Positions 7,959-17,236 are shown, counted from the first letter of the stretch. The stretch: DNA of 64,000 nt from Phytoamicus setariae (GCF_016722925.1 NZ_JAEQNC010000012.1:62001-126000); one strand, 5' to 3'. Notes: generated by a model from the sequence alone, not told the origin. Made by a program: numbers and translations.

Positions 7959-9981
7959 GCAGCACAGCCCATATGCATTGTCCTTTGAAGACGTTGGCGT
8001 TGCCTACCGCGTCAAGGGCGTGGAGCAGCAGATTCTCAATGGAATAACGCTCAACATCAAGAACGGCGAGGCCTACGGCATCGTCGGGGAATCCGGATCT
8101 GGCAAGTCCACCGCAGCCTTTGCTGCCCTGCGATACCTTCCGAGCAATGGCTCTGTCACGGGCGGGCGGATACTGATCGACGGCAAGGACATCGCTGCGA
8201 TGAGCGAGCGCAGCCTGCGGCAAGTGCGGCGTACTTCCGTAGCGATGGTGTATCAGGATCCATCCCGGGCGCTGAATCCGTCCATCCGCATCGGTCGGCA
8301 GATCCAGGAGATATTCGCTCTTTCGGGCGTGCCTCGGGCGGAATGGGTCGCGCGCACGATCGACGTGCTGAACAAGGTGCGCATCAGCGACCCGCAGCGG
8401 GTTATGGATCGATATCCCCATCAGTTGTCAGGCGGAATGCAACAGAGAATATGCATCGCCATGGCGATCGCCAGCAATCCCCGCCTTCTGGTGCTGGACG
8501 AGCCCACAACGGGCCTTGACGCGACGGTTGAGGCCGATGTGCTCGATCTGATTCAGCAACTTCGACAGGAACTTTCGACCGCTGTTCTCTTTATCAGTCA
8601 TAACCTTGGCATCATCGGGCAGATCTGCGACCGCGTTGGGGTGTTTTATGCGGGAAGATTGGTGGAGGAGGGTGCCGCGCACGAGTTGTTCCGCGCCCCA
8701 AAACACCCCTATACCGCTGGGATTCTAAGCTGCTTGCCAAGGGCAGGACGGACGAAATCTACGCCGCTGGAGACGATACCTGGCGTTCCCCCCCAGCCCG
8801 GCAGCATCAAATCGGGTTGCGTGTTTGCTTCCCGATGCAGCATCGCCGCGCCACGCTGCCATGCTGAAGATCCGCAGCCACTGCAGATTGCGGGTCGGAT
8901 GACCAAATGCCATTATCCGGAAAGCGTCGACGCAATGACGATTGAGCCGCCGCAACGGCTCGAACCGAGCGCCGTATCGGAAGACATCATTCTGGATATC
9001 GAAGGCGTCAACAAGACGTTCGGCGGCCCCAACCTGGAATTCCGCGTCCTGCGCAACATCAATTTGAAGCTTCGGGCCGGTGAGACGCTTGGGATCGTCG
9101 GTGAATCCGGCAGCGGAAAGACGACGCTCGCCCGCAGTATCCTGGGGCTGATCTCTCCCGATGCAGGCAGTAAGATCGCCCTGATGGGACAGCCGCTGTC
9201 GGCCACGACGAAGAAACGCACCCGAGCGCAATCGAAGCAGCTTCAGATTGTTTTTCAGAACCCCGATACAGCGCTTAACCGCTCGCAGTCCATTCGTCGG
9301 ACGATAGGCAGGACAATCAGCGTGTTGGCCGGACTTTACGGTGCTGCACGTAACAAGCGCGTGGAAGACCTTGCAAAGTCGGTCCGGCTGGACGCACGTT
9401 TTCTGGAGATGCTGCCACGCCAGCTCTCAGGTGGGCTGAAGCAGCGTGTTGCCATCGCGCGCGCCTTTGCAAGCGATCCGCAGATTGTCGTCTGTGACGA
9501 GCCGACGTCGGCGCTTGATGCCTCCGTTCAGGCAGCAATTCTGAATGTGCTTGTCTCGCTTCAGGCCGCGCATAAGGTTGGCTACATCCTGATCTCGCAC
9601 GATCTGGGCGTCGTGCAATATCTCTCGGACCGAATAGCGGTGATGTACTTGGGCGAGCTTGTGCAGGTGGGGCCGGCGAGCGAGATCTTCGACGGTCCGC
9701 AACACCCCTATACGGCAGCATTGCTGTCCGCTGTCCCCGATGTTTACGGCCGCCGTAATGAAAGGGTCAAGCTGACTGGAGAGATGCCATCAGCCGCCAC
9801 TATTCCCAGTGGCTGCGTTTTTCATTCGCGCTGTCTGCACAGGATTTCGGGCAAGTGCGACGTCGAGCCTCCCAAGAATCAGATGATCGGCGACGATCAT
9901 GTCATCCGCTGCCATTTGCCGGCCAGCGAACTATTGCACTTTCGAAACAATGAAAGCGAACGGAGTTTTTTCGAGACCTGA
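7951..9981 (+). CDS. Fused dipeptide-type ABC transporter ATPase (DppD-DppF fusion)
   Basis: 676 residues carrying two complete nucleotide-binding domains in one chain. The first has Walker [10 protein letters not shown] (46-54), signature LSGGMQQR and Walker [13 protein letters not shown]. The second has Walker [10 protein letters not shown] near residue 390, signature LSGGLKQR and Walker [13 protein letters not shown]. Each half ends with the cysteine-containing extension of the oligopeptide-transporter ATPases (SGCVFASRC and SGCVFHSRC). It energises import through the permeases at 6115 and 7077. Fusion of DppD and DppF is common in Rhizobiales; the same arrangement occurs again at 48092-49948. 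Confidence 0.93.
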   Translation: MTEQHSPYALSFEDVGVAYRVKGVEQQILNGITLNIKNGEAYGIVGESGSGKSTAAFAALRYLPSNGSVTGGRILIDGKDIAAMSERSLRQVRRTSVAMVYQDPSRALNPSIRIGRQIQEIFALSGVPRAEWVARTIDVLNKVRISDPQRVMDRYPHQLSGGMQQRICIAMAIASNPRLLVLDEPTTGLDATVEADVLDLIQQLRQELSTAVLFISHNLGIIGQICDRVGVFYAGRLVEEGAAHELFRAPKHPYTAGILSCLPRAGRTKSTPLETIPGVPPQPGSIKSGCVFASRCSIAAPRCHAEDPQPLQIAGRMTKCHYPESVDAMTIEPPQRLEPSAVSEDIILDIEGVNKTFGGPNLEFRVLRNINLKLRAGETLGIVGESGSGKTTLARSILGLISPDAGSKIALMGQPLSATTKKRTRAQSKQLQIVFQNPDTALNRSQSIRRTIGRTISVLAGLYGAARNKRVEDLAKSVRLDARFLEMLPRQLSGGLKQRVAIARAFASDPQIVVCDEPTSALDASVQAAILNVLVSLQAAHKVGYILISHDLGVVQYLSDRIAVMYLGELVQVGPASEIFDGPQHPYTAALLSAVPDVYGRRNERVKLTGEMPSAATIPSGCVFHSRCLHRISGKCDVEPPKNQMIGDDHVIRCHLPASELLHFRNNESERSFFET

Positions 9982-10084
9982 AAATATATGGAAACACTCC
10001 AATACCCGCACTTGCTGCAATCGCGTGAGGTTCCCAGCGAAACACCGAAGACACCCCAGTTCAACAGAAGAAACGAGACCAGAA

Positions 10085-11014
10085 TTGGCGCCACAGCAAA
10101 TAATCATCGACTGCGATCCCGGAATTGATGACGCCATAGCCATTCTATTGGCTTTGGCGTCGCCCCATGAAATCGAGGTCCGCGCAATCCATACGGTCGT
10201 CGGCAATCGTTCGGTCGACAAGGCGGAACTGAATGCACGCCGCATCCTGTCGCTCGTCGGTCGCGGTGACATCGCCGTGCATCGCGGTTGCGAGCGCTAT
10301 CTGATGCAGGCCGCTCCACAGCATCAATCGTCTCATGGATCCGATGGACTTGGGGAAGTGGAATTAGACGATCCCGATTTTACGGCCCGGCCGCAACATG
10401 CTGTCGACGCTCTCATTTCCCAGATCAATGCCACCCCGGGAGAGGTGACGGTCTGCGCCATTGGTCCCCTGACAAACATCGCGCTGGCGCTTGTCAAAGA
10501 ACCCGAGATTGCTGCCAAAATCCAACGCATCGTCTTTATGGGTGGCGCGGCCTTTGGTCCCGGAAATATGACATCCCAGGCCGAGTTCAATATTTGGTGC
10601 GATCCCTATGCCGCTCGGATTGTATTGAGTTTCGGCATTCCAACGACCATGTTCGGACTCGATGTCACGAACAAATGCCGGATCATTCATGGGCTGATAG
10701 ACGAGCTTGCCGCTCTAAAAGCCCCGGCCGCCCGAAAAGCCGCAGAAATGCTAAGGCATTATTCTCTGAGCGATACGGCACTCCACGATGCCTGTGTCAT
10801 CGCCTATCTGATCGATCAGACGCTCTTTTCCGGCGTCGATGCTTATCTGACAGTCGACACCACTGATGGCCCATGCTTTGGGCGAACCGTTGCCGACGTA
10901 ACCGAATGGGATTTGAAAGGCCACACCCCGAATTGCCTCGTGATGACCGAAGTGGACGATATCCGCGTACTCGCTTTGATAAGGAGCCGTCTCGCGGGGG
11001 TGTTTTGTGGTTGA
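10085..11014 (+). CDS. Nucleoside hydrolase (IUNH family)
   Basis: 309 residues from a TTG start at 10085. Upstream in-frame codons reach an ATG at 9950, inside the previous gene, but the added 45 residues look unlike the family, which starts just before the DCDPG motif. The Ca2+-binding signature DCDPGIDDA is at residues 9-17. GPLTNIALAL and the segment around GNMTSQAEFN also fit inosine/uridine-preferring hydrolases. The family cleaves N-ribosidic bonds to give ribose and a base. Position at the end of the transporter operon suggests it acts on the imported compound or a product, so N-glycoside cleavage may be part of this pathway. Specificity cannot be read. Confidence 0.88.
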   Translation: MAPQQIIIDCDPGIDDAIAILLALASPHEIEVRAIHTVVGNRSVDKAELNARRILSLVGRGDIAVHRGCERYLMQAAPQHQSSHGSDGLGEVELDDPDFTARPQHAVDALISQINATPGEVTVCAIGPLTNIALALVKEPEIAAKIQRIVFMGGAAFGPGNMTSQAEFNIWCDPYAARIVLSFGIPTTMFGLDVTNKCRIIHGLIDELAALKAPAARKAAEMLRHYSLSDTALHDACVIAYLIDQTLFSGVDAYLTVDTTDGPCFGRTVADVTEWDLKGHTPNCLVMTEVDDIRVLALIRSRLAGVFCG

Positions 11015-11103
11015 GAACGGAGGTGGCTCTTGGCTGCGCATTCCGGCCCAATGTAATCCAGCCTGCGAAATTGGCCGCATTGGCGGGGCAATCCGCATCC
11101 AAT

Positions 11104-11705
11104 TTACCCCCGCGTCAGATTTCGTCTGAACATCCGGCTTTTGGCATTGGATGGAGAGGGAGTGACCTTGCCCCAAGTTTTATCCAGTTTTGAGTTTGCT
11201 CCAGCGGTTTTGGGTTGCTGTATTTGGGGTGTAGCGGCGGGTTGCGGTGCGGAGCCATTTCGGCTGCGCGGCACCACATCGGGTCGCGGGTTGATGGTCT
11301 GAGCGAACTCGGCGGGTGTCAGCCAGCCGAGGCCGGAGTGCGGTCGGTGATCGTTGTAATCGCTGCGCCAGTTCGAAAGCGCCGATCGGGCATGGGTCAG
11401 TGACGAGAAGAGGGTTTCGTTCAAGAGTTCGTCTCGCAGCGGCCCGCTGAAGCTTTCGATGAAGGCGTTCTGGATCGGCTTGCCCGGTGCAATATAGTGC
11501 CAATCCACCTTGGCCCGGTCCGTCCATTGCAGAATCGCGTTGCTGGTGAACTCGCTGCCGTTGTCACTGACGATCATCTTGGGTTTGCCGCGCTCGTCGA
11601 TGATCCGATCCAGCTCACGGGCAACCCGCAGACCAGATAGCGATGTATCGGCGACGAGTGTCAGGCACTCCCTGGGGTGATCGAATTTTACGCCGTCGCT
11701 TTCCT
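11104..11705 (-). pseudogene. IS3-family transposase (OrfB) C-terminal remnant
   Basis: The minus-strand frame reads as the retroviral-integrase-like domain of an IS3 OrfB. It includes [20 protein letters not shown], then [15 protein letters not shown] with the second catalytic Asp, then [17 protein letters not shown] with the catalytic Glu. The N-terminal part of OrfB and the whole of OrfA are absent: similarity stops near 11700 and the first catalytic Asp region is degraded (FDHPRE instead of DDFTRE). The C-terminus runs past the usual end to 11104. It is a dead fragment separating the lyase/transporter block from the NUDIX unit. Confidence 0.85.
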
Positions 11706-11944
11706 ATTCCGGCAGCAGCTAACATGCACTCTTGAAATTGCCGCATTGCACCGCCACATAGGGCTTATGCAAATAGGCACGATTATCAGGCTTTCGAGGC
11801 TCATCGATCAAGCATGCTCCCTTACCCGGAGCAGGCAGCCTTGATTCTGTAACGCCGCCACAGACCCGCCGCTCCGGGAACCACACGATCAAACAGTGCG
11901 GTTCATTTCGCGCCGTTTATACGGCGCACCGATGGAGCGTATCC
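11706..11944. other. Intergenic region with a GCGCCGT/ACGGCGC hairpin
   Basis: No gene was recognised. A 7-bp perfect stem with loop TTAT lies at 11910-11927, just upstream of the zinc-ribbon ORF. It could be an operator or part of the 5' untranslated region. The remainder shows nothing that I can name. Confidence 0.35.
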
Positions 11945-12133
11945 ATGTCCGTGTTCCGGCCCCGTCCGATCTGCATCACCTGTAACCGTCAACTTCCCGG
12001 CGCCGCCACCCGGTGCCCCTGGTGCAAGACGCCAATCCTCGCCATTGCCGCCCGCCGCACGTCCAGCGCCGTTCACCAATGGGGTGCCCATCTAGCCCAC
12101 TCCGGCCGATTCGGCGGGGGTGACGGACAATGA
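11945..12133 (+). CDS. Small zinc-ribbon protein
   Basis: A 62-residue protein with two CxxC pairs (CITC at 10-13 and CPWC at 24-27, CX2C-X10-CX2C), a spacing expected for a small zinc ribbon. The ATG at 11945 overlaps nothing upstream. Its TGA overlaps the ATG of the NUDIX gene (ATGA at 12130), so the two are probably co-translated. I do not recognise a named family. The stop-start overlap and the cysteine pattern support it as a real gene; its arginine-rich tail is low complexity. Confidence 0.6.
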   Translation: MSVFRPRPICITCNRQLPGAATRCPWCKTPILAIAARRTSSAVHQWGAHLAHSGRFGGGDGQ

Positions 12134-12666
12134 GCTATGCAATGAAAACCGGCGATCACGCCTTGAGGCCTAGCGGCGTGGACGATTTGCAGCAGGTCGG
12201 TGTTCTTCCCTGGCGCATCCGGCGCGACGGCGAACTGAGGGTCCTGCTCATCACTTCGCGCAGGCGGGGGCGATGGATCGTGCCCAAGGGATGGCCGATG
12301 GAAGGCTGTTCGCCCCTCGTCGCGGCTTCGCGGGAAGCCTTCGAAGAGGCCGGGATATTCGGGGACATTTCGCCGGCGCCTGTGACGACATATCGCTACG
12401 TCAAGACGCTGGACGACGGCTCGCAAGCTCTCTGTCGGGTTTCCGTGATCGGCATGAACGTGCGCGGCACGCTCAGCCATTGGCGCGAGAAGGAGCAGAG
12501 GCAGCGGCGGTGGTTTTCCCTGGATGCCGCAGCAGACCGGCTTGACGATGCCGAACTTGCCACGTTCGTGAGGGCACTTGATACCGCGCCGGAGCGCCCG
12601 GAGGCCTTCAGTCGGCCTGGCAGGCGCAATCTGCCGTTCGACGCCCTGCACACGACCGGGAACTGA
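12130..12666 (+). CDS. NUDIX hydrolase
   Basis: 178 residues. The NUDIX helix is recognisable as GWPMEGCSPLVAAS followed by REAFEEAGI (residues about 57-79). The REXXEE core that binds the divalent metal is intact, while the first Glu of the consensus G-x5-E is a Cys. A PKGWPM-type box of this kind occurs in alphaproteobacterial NUDIX proteins related to diphosphoinositol-polyphosphate hydrolases. It should hydrolyse a nucleoside diphosphate linked to another moiety. The substrate is unknown. It is coupled to the zinc-ribbon ORF and followed by a GC-rich hairpin. Confidence 0.88.
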   Translation: MSYAMKTGDHALRPSGVDDLQQVGVLPWRIRRDGELRVLLITSRRRGRWIVPKGWPMEGCSPLVAASREAFEEAGIFGDISPAPVTTYRYVKTLDDGSQALCRVSVIGMNVRGTLSHWREKEQRQRRWFSLDAAADRLDDAELATFVRALDTAPERPEAFSRPGRRNLPFDALHTTGN

Positions 12667-12694
12667 GGACGCGCCGATGTTTCCAACGGGTTTT

Positions 12695-12714
12695 GCCCGC
12701 CGCTGCCGGCGGGC
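12695..12714 (+). terminator. GC-rich hairpin after the NUDIX gene
   Basis: An 8-bp perfect stem, GCCCGCCG/CGGCGGGC, with loop CTGC, 28 bases past the NUDIX stop. TTTT precedes it on the plus strand, so it would act better on the minus strand. It is a plausible but weak terminator. Confidence 0.4.
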
Positions 12715-12884
12715 CTCTGTCTCTCCCATTCGCAGGGTCAGCGTCGGACGCTGATAGCCTGGCGCCACTACCTGCGACGGCAAGAGTGGCGCCAGGGGTT
12801 TGCCAGATCCGAGATTGAAACCTGCGGAGCAACGCTGGCCCATCCTTGCGCCGGCCGTTGCCCATTTTTGAGAAAGAGCCAGCA

Positions 12885-13091
12885 ATGAGCTTCCGATACA
12901 TCCATACGTTCCCCATCAGCGGCGCGAACAAGCTACCCCGCTTCAAGCAATGGGCGGCCGAGAACATTCCGGGCGTCGCCCTGTCCCTGCCGCCCCAGGT
13001 GCCGGTCAAGAGCATGGCCCTGACGGTGCGGCTGAAATCCATCGAGGACCGCAACGTGCTGGTCGGGAAACTGGAAGGCGTAAGCTTCTAG
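12885..13091 (+). CDS. Conserved-looking small protein of unknown function
   Basis: 68 residues, ATG at 12885 behind AGAAAGAGCC. The sequence (starts MSFRYIHTFPISGANKLPRF) is mixed in composition, without a signal peptide or membrane helix, and looks like a small folded alpha/beta domain. I do not recognise the family. It stands alone between two hairpins (12695 and 13109), which suggests its own transcript. Confidence 0.5.
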   Translation: MSFRYIHTFPISGANKLPRFKQWAAENIPGVALSLPPQVPVKSMALTVRLKSIEDRNVLVGKLEGVSF

Positions 13092-13108
13092 GAACAATTC
13101 CTGCAAAA

Positions 13109-13144
13109 GTGCCTGGCGGGTTTGCGTAAAAACGCTCCAGGCAC
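13109..13144 (+). terminator. Stem-loop after the 68-residue ORF
   Basis: GTGCCTGG pairs with CCAGGCAC, enclosing a 20-base loop that holds a second small stem (GCGT/ACGC). It lies 17 bases past the stop codon. The nested structure is terminator-like but lacks a clear T-run. Confidence 0.45.
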
Positions 13145-13303
13145 CTGAAACGGCGGCGAACGACCGGCTTTTTACCGCTTCCTAAACATTCGGCTCCACA
13201 AGGATGTTTATGGGGAGTGGTCGCGTCGTTCGCCATCGTGCCCTTTCACGCATCCCGATACACCGACTTTCCCTCGATACCAGCGATTTTTGGACAAGAC
13301 ATC

Positions 13304-14962
13304 ATGGTAAAGGCCCTCGTTTCCCACCCGCGCTATGCGGTGTTCTTCTGCTCCGGCGCAACCGCGCTCGCCTCTCTTGGCGGCGGCCTGCTGTACAGCG
13401 GCTGGCTGTTCGTCGCCGCCGCGATCTGCGGCGCCCTGTTCCTTCTCGGCCTTCACGATCTGCGCCAGCACAAGCACGCGATCCTGCGCAACTATCCGGT
13501 GGTCGGGCACCTGCGCTTCCTCCTGGAAAGCATCCGGCCGGAAATCCGCCAGTACATCATCGAAAGCGACAATGACGCGGTTCCGTTCAACCGGCAGGAT
13601 CGCGGCCTCGTCTACCAGCGCGCCAAGGGCGTGGAAGACAAACGGCCCTTCGGCACGATCGAGAATGTCTACGGTTCCGGATATGCCTGGCTCACCCATT
13701 CCGCGATCCCGGTCACCATCGTCGATACCGACTTCCGGGTGAGCGTCGGCGGCCCGGCCTGCAAGCAGCCCTATAGCGCCAGCCTTTACAACATCTCGGC
13801 CATGAGCTTCGGCTCGCTCTCGGCCAATGCCATCCTCGCCCTCAACACCGGGGCAAGGAAGGGTGGTTTCGCCCACGATACCGGGGAGGGCAGCATCAGC
13901 CGCTACCACCGGCAGGGCGGCGGTGACTTGATCTACCAGATCGCCTCGGGCTATTTCGGCTGCCGCGGCGACGATGGTCGGTTCTCTGCGGAAAAGTTCG
14001 CCGAGCTTTCCGCCGATCCCCAGATCAAGATGATCGAGATCAAGCTGAGCCAGGGGGCGAAGCCCGGCCACGGCGGCATGCTGCCGGCCTCGAAGATTTC
14101 GCCCGAAATCGCCGAGGCGCGCGGTATCCCGATGGGCATCGACTGCCTGTCGCCTGCTGCCCACAGCACGTTTTCGACGCCGATCGGCCTGATGCAGTTC
14201 GTCGGCCAGTTGCGTGAACTTTCGGGCGGCAAGCCCGTCGGATTCAAATTGTGCATCGGCCACCGCCGGGAGTTCATGAGCATGGTCAAGGCCATGCTGC
14301 GGACGGGCATCGTTCCGGATTTCATCGTGGTCGATGGCGCGGAAGGCGGGACGGGTGCCGCCCCGGTCGAATTCGCCAACCGGGTCGGGATGCCGATGCT
14401 CGAGGGCCTGACCTTCGTTCACAACACGCTGCGGGGCGCAGGCATTCGCAATCAGGTCAAGATCGGCGCCGCAGGCAAGATCGTGTCGGCCTTCGACATT
14501 GCCCGCACGCTGGCGCTCGGCGCTGACTGGTGCAATGCCGCGCGCGGCTTCATGTTCGCCATCGGCTGCATCCAGGCGCAGTCCTGCCATACCAATCAGT
14601 GCCCGGTCGGGATCGCCACCCAGGACCCCATACGCCAGCGCGCAATCGACCTTGGCGACAAGAGCGACCGCGTCGCCCGCTTCCATCGCAACACCATGCG
14701 GGCGCTGGGGGAAATCGCCGGTGCCGCCGGCCTGAACGATCCCAGCAACTTCATGCCCTACCATTTCATGTTCCGGCAGAAGGACAACGAGTTCCTCGAC
14801 GGCAACGAGGCCTATCCCTATCTGCCCGAAGGCTTCCTCGTGTCGGGCGCGGAAATTCCGGAACTCGCCGATTGGCACGATCGCTGGGACCGCGCCGGCG
14901 CCGACAGTTTTGCGCCGCCCGAAATCCCGCACGGGCCGTTTCGGAAGCGCAAGGCGGCGTAA
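13304..14962 (+). CDS. Membrane-anchored FMN-binding glutamate synthase-domain protein
   Basis: 552 residues from the ATG at 13304. Two N-terminal hydrophobic segments (about residues 11-50) are followed by the central FMN domain of glutamate synthase: SAMSFGSLS, GEGSISRYH, EIKLSQGAKPGHGG, DGAEGGTGAAP and the C-terminal cysteine cluster around CIQAQSCHTNQCPVGIA. The amidotransferase domain and the GXGXXG-rich C-terminal domain of true GltB are absent. Such stand-alone proteins are widespread in Proteobacteria; the physiological reaction is not settled. No GltD-like partner is adjacent. It appears monocistronic. Confidence 0.9.
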   Translation: MVKALVSHPRYAVFFCSGATALASLGGGLLYSGWLFVAAAICGALFLLGLHDLRQHKHAILRNYPVVGHLRFLLESIRPEIRQYIIESDNDAVPFNRQDRGLVYQRAKGVEDKRPFGTIENVYGSGYAWLTHSAIPVTIVDTDFRVSVGGPACKQPYSASLYNISAMSFGSLSANAILALNTGARKGGFAHDTGEGSISRYHRQGGGDLIYQIASGYFGCRGDDGRFSAEKFAELSADPQIKMIEIKLSQGAKPGHGGMLPASKISPEIAEARGIPMGIDCLSPAAHSTFSTPIGLMQFVGQLRELSGGKPVGFKLCIGHRREFMSMVKAMLRTGIVPDFIVVDGAEGGTGAAPVEFANRVGMPMLEGLTFVHNTLRGAGIRNQVKIGAAGKIVSAFDIARTLALGADWCNAARGFMFAIGCIQAQSCHTNQCPVGIATQDPIRQRAIDLGDKSDRVARFHRNTMRALGEIAGAAGLNDPSNFMPYHFMFRQKDNEFLDGNEAYPYLPEGFLVSGAEIPELADWHDRWDRAGADSFAPPEIPHGPFRKRKAA

Positions 14963-15055
14963 AGGCCTGAGGATCTGGTCGGTCAAGGTGTCGATTTCGA
15001 GAGCCGAGCTTATAGAACCCGAACCTGAGCTTGCCCCCACAATCTCTGAGCGGAG

Positions 15056-15595
15056 AAATTCGGTCGGCACTTTGCCGGCGAAATACGCAAACGATCCGCC
15101 GGCCGGCTTGGAGACAAATGGCACCTCGATGAGGTCGTCATTTCCATCTGTGGCAGGAAACATTGGCTGTGGCGGGCTGTCGATCAGGATGGCTTCGTTC
15201 TCGACGAGATCGTCCAGACCCGCCGCGATACCAAAGCTGCCAAGCGATTGCTGGTCAGGCTGCTGAAGAAGCTAGGTTTGGTGCCGAAGCGCATTATCAC
15301 CGACAAGCTGCGCTCATACGCTGCTGCAAAGCGGGAAGTCACGCCAGGTGTCGAGCATCGATCTCATAAGGGGCTCAACAACCGGGCGGAGAATTCTCAC
15401 GTACCATTGCGAAAACGAGAACGGATGATGCAGAGATTTCGATCAATCGGCGGCTTGCAACGCTTCGTATCGATTTTATCGGCAGTTCGAAATCTCTTCG
15501 TCGCACCGCATCAAAAACGCTCAGCTCTGGCCACCCACATCCATCGGATCCGCGCTATGGCCCAGTGGAAAGCCGTGACCGGCGCAAGTGCTTGA
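15056..15595 (+). pseudogene. IS6-family transposase remnant lacking the N-terminus
   Basis: About 180 codons of an IS6-type DDE transposase: KWHLDEVVI (first Asp), TDKLRSY (second Asp), HRSHKGLNNRAENSH (Glu), then MAQWKAVTGASA at the C-terminus. All three catalytic acidic residues remain, but the N-terminal helix-turn-helix region is missing before KFGRHFAGEIRK and no start codon is available at the junction. It joins the glutamate-synthase-domain gene to the sugar block, so it probably marks a recombination point. Confidence 0.85.
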
Positions 15596-15620
15596 TTTCT
15601 CAGACACACACCATGCTTGA

Positions 15621-15880
15621 TCATTGATGAAACAACGTGACATCGCCCAGCGAACGGATCACCGCGTCTGCCACCTGCCTGACGGCATCGCCATCGAGTT
15701 CCAACCAGCCTATGGCGCCTGGAGCAATTGCATGCGCTGCGCCGCCTCCGCACATTCGCAGCCGGCTTTATCGAAAAGCGCCGCCTTTATCACCGATATC
15801 CAGACCGAGCGGCGCCGGAATTCTCAAGTCCCATATCAGATGGCCGGCGATCACCTTCAGGTGCCATGCCGTGCAAGCGA
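15621..15880 (-). pseudogene. Unrecognised decayed coding remnant
   Basis: Right after the YciI-like gene the minus strand has coding-like but broken frames. One ends in GHLIWDLRIPAPLGLDIGDK. A later one, in a different frame, ends in AIAPGAIGWLELDGDAVRQV and reaches a stop at 15621. Together they look like the tail of a gene of the same operon that was cut by the IS6 remnant. I cannot name the family, and chance open frames are possible in GC-rich DNA. Confidence 0.3.
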
Positions 15881-16177
15881 TCAACCGCCGTTCGCGCGAT
15901 TATCGATCCGCATGATGAACTGGTTGATCTTAATGTCTTTCCATACATTTTCCCGATGGAAGGGATCGTTATGGTTGAATACGATCACGTCGTCGATCGA
16001 ATCTGCGGAGACGACGAAAAGCGAACCGATCATCGTCTCCCCGTCCTCGGCTACCAGCGGCCCGGAAATCACCGTCTTCACGGCCGCGGCCGCAAGATAT
16101 GCCTTGTGTGCCTCATAATGCGCGAGGCGCTTTTGTACCCCGCCGTCATGGTCGAGGCAATGGATGGCGAAAAGCAT
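15881..16177 (-). CDS. YciI-like small protein
   Basis: 99 residues from the ATG at 16177, preceded by AAAGGACCTC. The sequence matches the YciI fold, a dimeric ferredoxin-like domain: MLFAIHCLDHDGG, the KRLAHYEAHKAYL helix, GPLVAEDGETMIGSLFVV and NDPFHRENVWKDI. The conserved His-Asp pair (HCLD) and the PF(H)-type motif are visible. Members occur with catabolic enzymes and sometimes act on muconolactone-like intermediates; most are uncharacterised. It is the last intact gene of the operon read from 25541. Confidence 0.75.
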   Translation of the reverse strand: MLFAIHCLDHDGGVQKRLAHYEAHKAYLAAAAVKTVISGPLVAEDGETMIGSLFVVSADSIDDVIVFNHNDPFHRENVWKDIKINQFIMRIDNRANGG

Positions 16178-16287
16178 CAGTGAGGTCCTTTCCGGAAAGC
16201 AAGCTGCGAATCCGTGGCCAGGGACATGACGGCTTCCCTGCAAGAGCGCGGAAGCCGTCAGACGGTAGCAAGCGGTTGAAGCCTATT

Positions 16288-17205
16288 TCAAGGCTTCAAC
16301 GTCTGGACAAACCAGTCGCGTGCGAAGCCAGCCGCTTTCTCGACCTTGGACTGGTCGGAATAAAGCGTCATATGCGAGGTATGCGGCAGGACTTCGAGCT
16401 TCTTGTTGGTGCAGGGAATCTGGTTGAAGGCGCCGATTTCGAGATCCCAGAGCGTCAGGTCATCACCTTCGGCGACAATCATCAGCGTCGGAGTATTGTA
16501 GATCCGCTTCACGAACGGGCCGACATCGTAATTCAGCAGCAGATCGACGGATTCCACCGTGCTCTTGTTCTGGTAGAGCGGCGCGGTGCTGTTCTTGATC
16601 GACATGAAGGTGCGCACGGTTTCCGGGAACGGCCAGGAGGAGACTTCACTGGCTGAATCCTCGGTCGCATGCGGCAGATAGAGCCGTTCGCCCGGCTTCT
16701 CATAGCGCAGCTTGCGGTCTTCCAGGATGAGATCCCAGAGCGCGCGATATTCCATCGTGCCATGGGCGCGGCGCATGTTCTCGTACCCATCGATGACCGG
16801 GATCTGCGATACGATCGATTTTACACGCGGATCGGTTGCGGCAAGGATCAGCGCATGACCGCCGGAATAGGAAATGCCCCAGACACCGAGCCGGTCCGGA
16901 TCGCACAGTTCATGCCGTTCCAGGAAGCTGATGGCATTCTCGTAATCGCGGATCTGCTGCCAGGGATCGAGATGCTGCGGCTTGTCGCCGTCGCTGACGC
17001 CCAGATTGCGATAATCGAAGACCAGCGCATTGATTCCGGCTTCGGCAAAAGCTTGCGCATAGGTCGGCATGACGATCTCGCGCACGTAGCACCAGCCCCC
17101 GGCCAGCACGACGGCGGGGGATTTCCTGCTTTCGTCGCCGACATACAGCCAGCCGCGGATGGTAAAGCCTTCTGATTGAAATTCTACATCGATACGCTTT
17201 GTCAT
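16288..17205 (-). CDS. Alpha/beta hydrolase, dienelactone/CocE-like
   Basis: 305 residues. Features of an alpha/beta hydrolase are the strand AVVLAGGWCYVREI (31-44), the nucleophile elbow WGISYSGG (109-116; a GxSYxG form with Ser112), an acidic residue in the MIVAEGDDLT strand, and the terminal His in PHTSHMTLY. It is probably a cytoplasmic esterase or C-C/C-O hydrolase. Acetoin-type E2 proteins can carry a related hydrolase domain, but no lipoyl domain is seen here. It follows the E1 gene by 31 bases, and a LacI-type palindrome lies in that gap. Confidence 0.85.
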   Translation of the reverse strand: MTKRIDVEFQSEGFTIRGWLYVGDESRKSPAVVLAGGWCYVREIVMPTYAQAFAEAGINALVFDYRNLGVSDGDKPQHLDPWQQIRDYENAISFLERHELCDPDRLGVWGISYSGGHALILAATDPRVKSIVSQIPVIDGYENMRRAHGTMEYRALWDLILEDRKLRYEKPGERLYLPHATEDSASEVSSWPFPETVRTFMSIKNSTAPLYQNKSTVESVDLLLNYDVGPFVKRIYNTPTLMIVAEGDDLTLWDLEIGAFNQIPCTNKKLEVLPHTSHMTLYSDQSKVEKAAGFARDWFVQTLKP

Positions 17206-17224
17206 ACTGTCTCCTTGCGCTTGT

Positions 17225-17234
17225 CAATCGATTG
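17225..17234. promoter_or_regulatory. LacI-type operator core between E1 and hydrolase genes
   Basis: CAATCGATTG, extended on one side to a full TGCAATC half-site, identical to the core of four other sites in the window. It starts 20 bases before the hydrolase ATG. A TTGACA overlaps it on the minus strand as at 25591, but the start codon is too close for a -10 element. It may act as an intra-operon block or be left from rearrangement. Confidence 0.55.
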
Positions 17235-17236
17235 CA

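Noticed and set aside
9950-10084. An upstream ATG that would extend the nucleoside hydrolase by 45 residues
   Set aside because: The extension begins inside the ATPase gene and has basic, unstructured composition unlike the family.
13208-15163. A 651-codon open frame on the minus strand
   Set aside because: It is antisense to the glutamate synthase-domain gene, whose plus-strand frame has clear motifs. Long antisense frames are common in GC-rich DNA.
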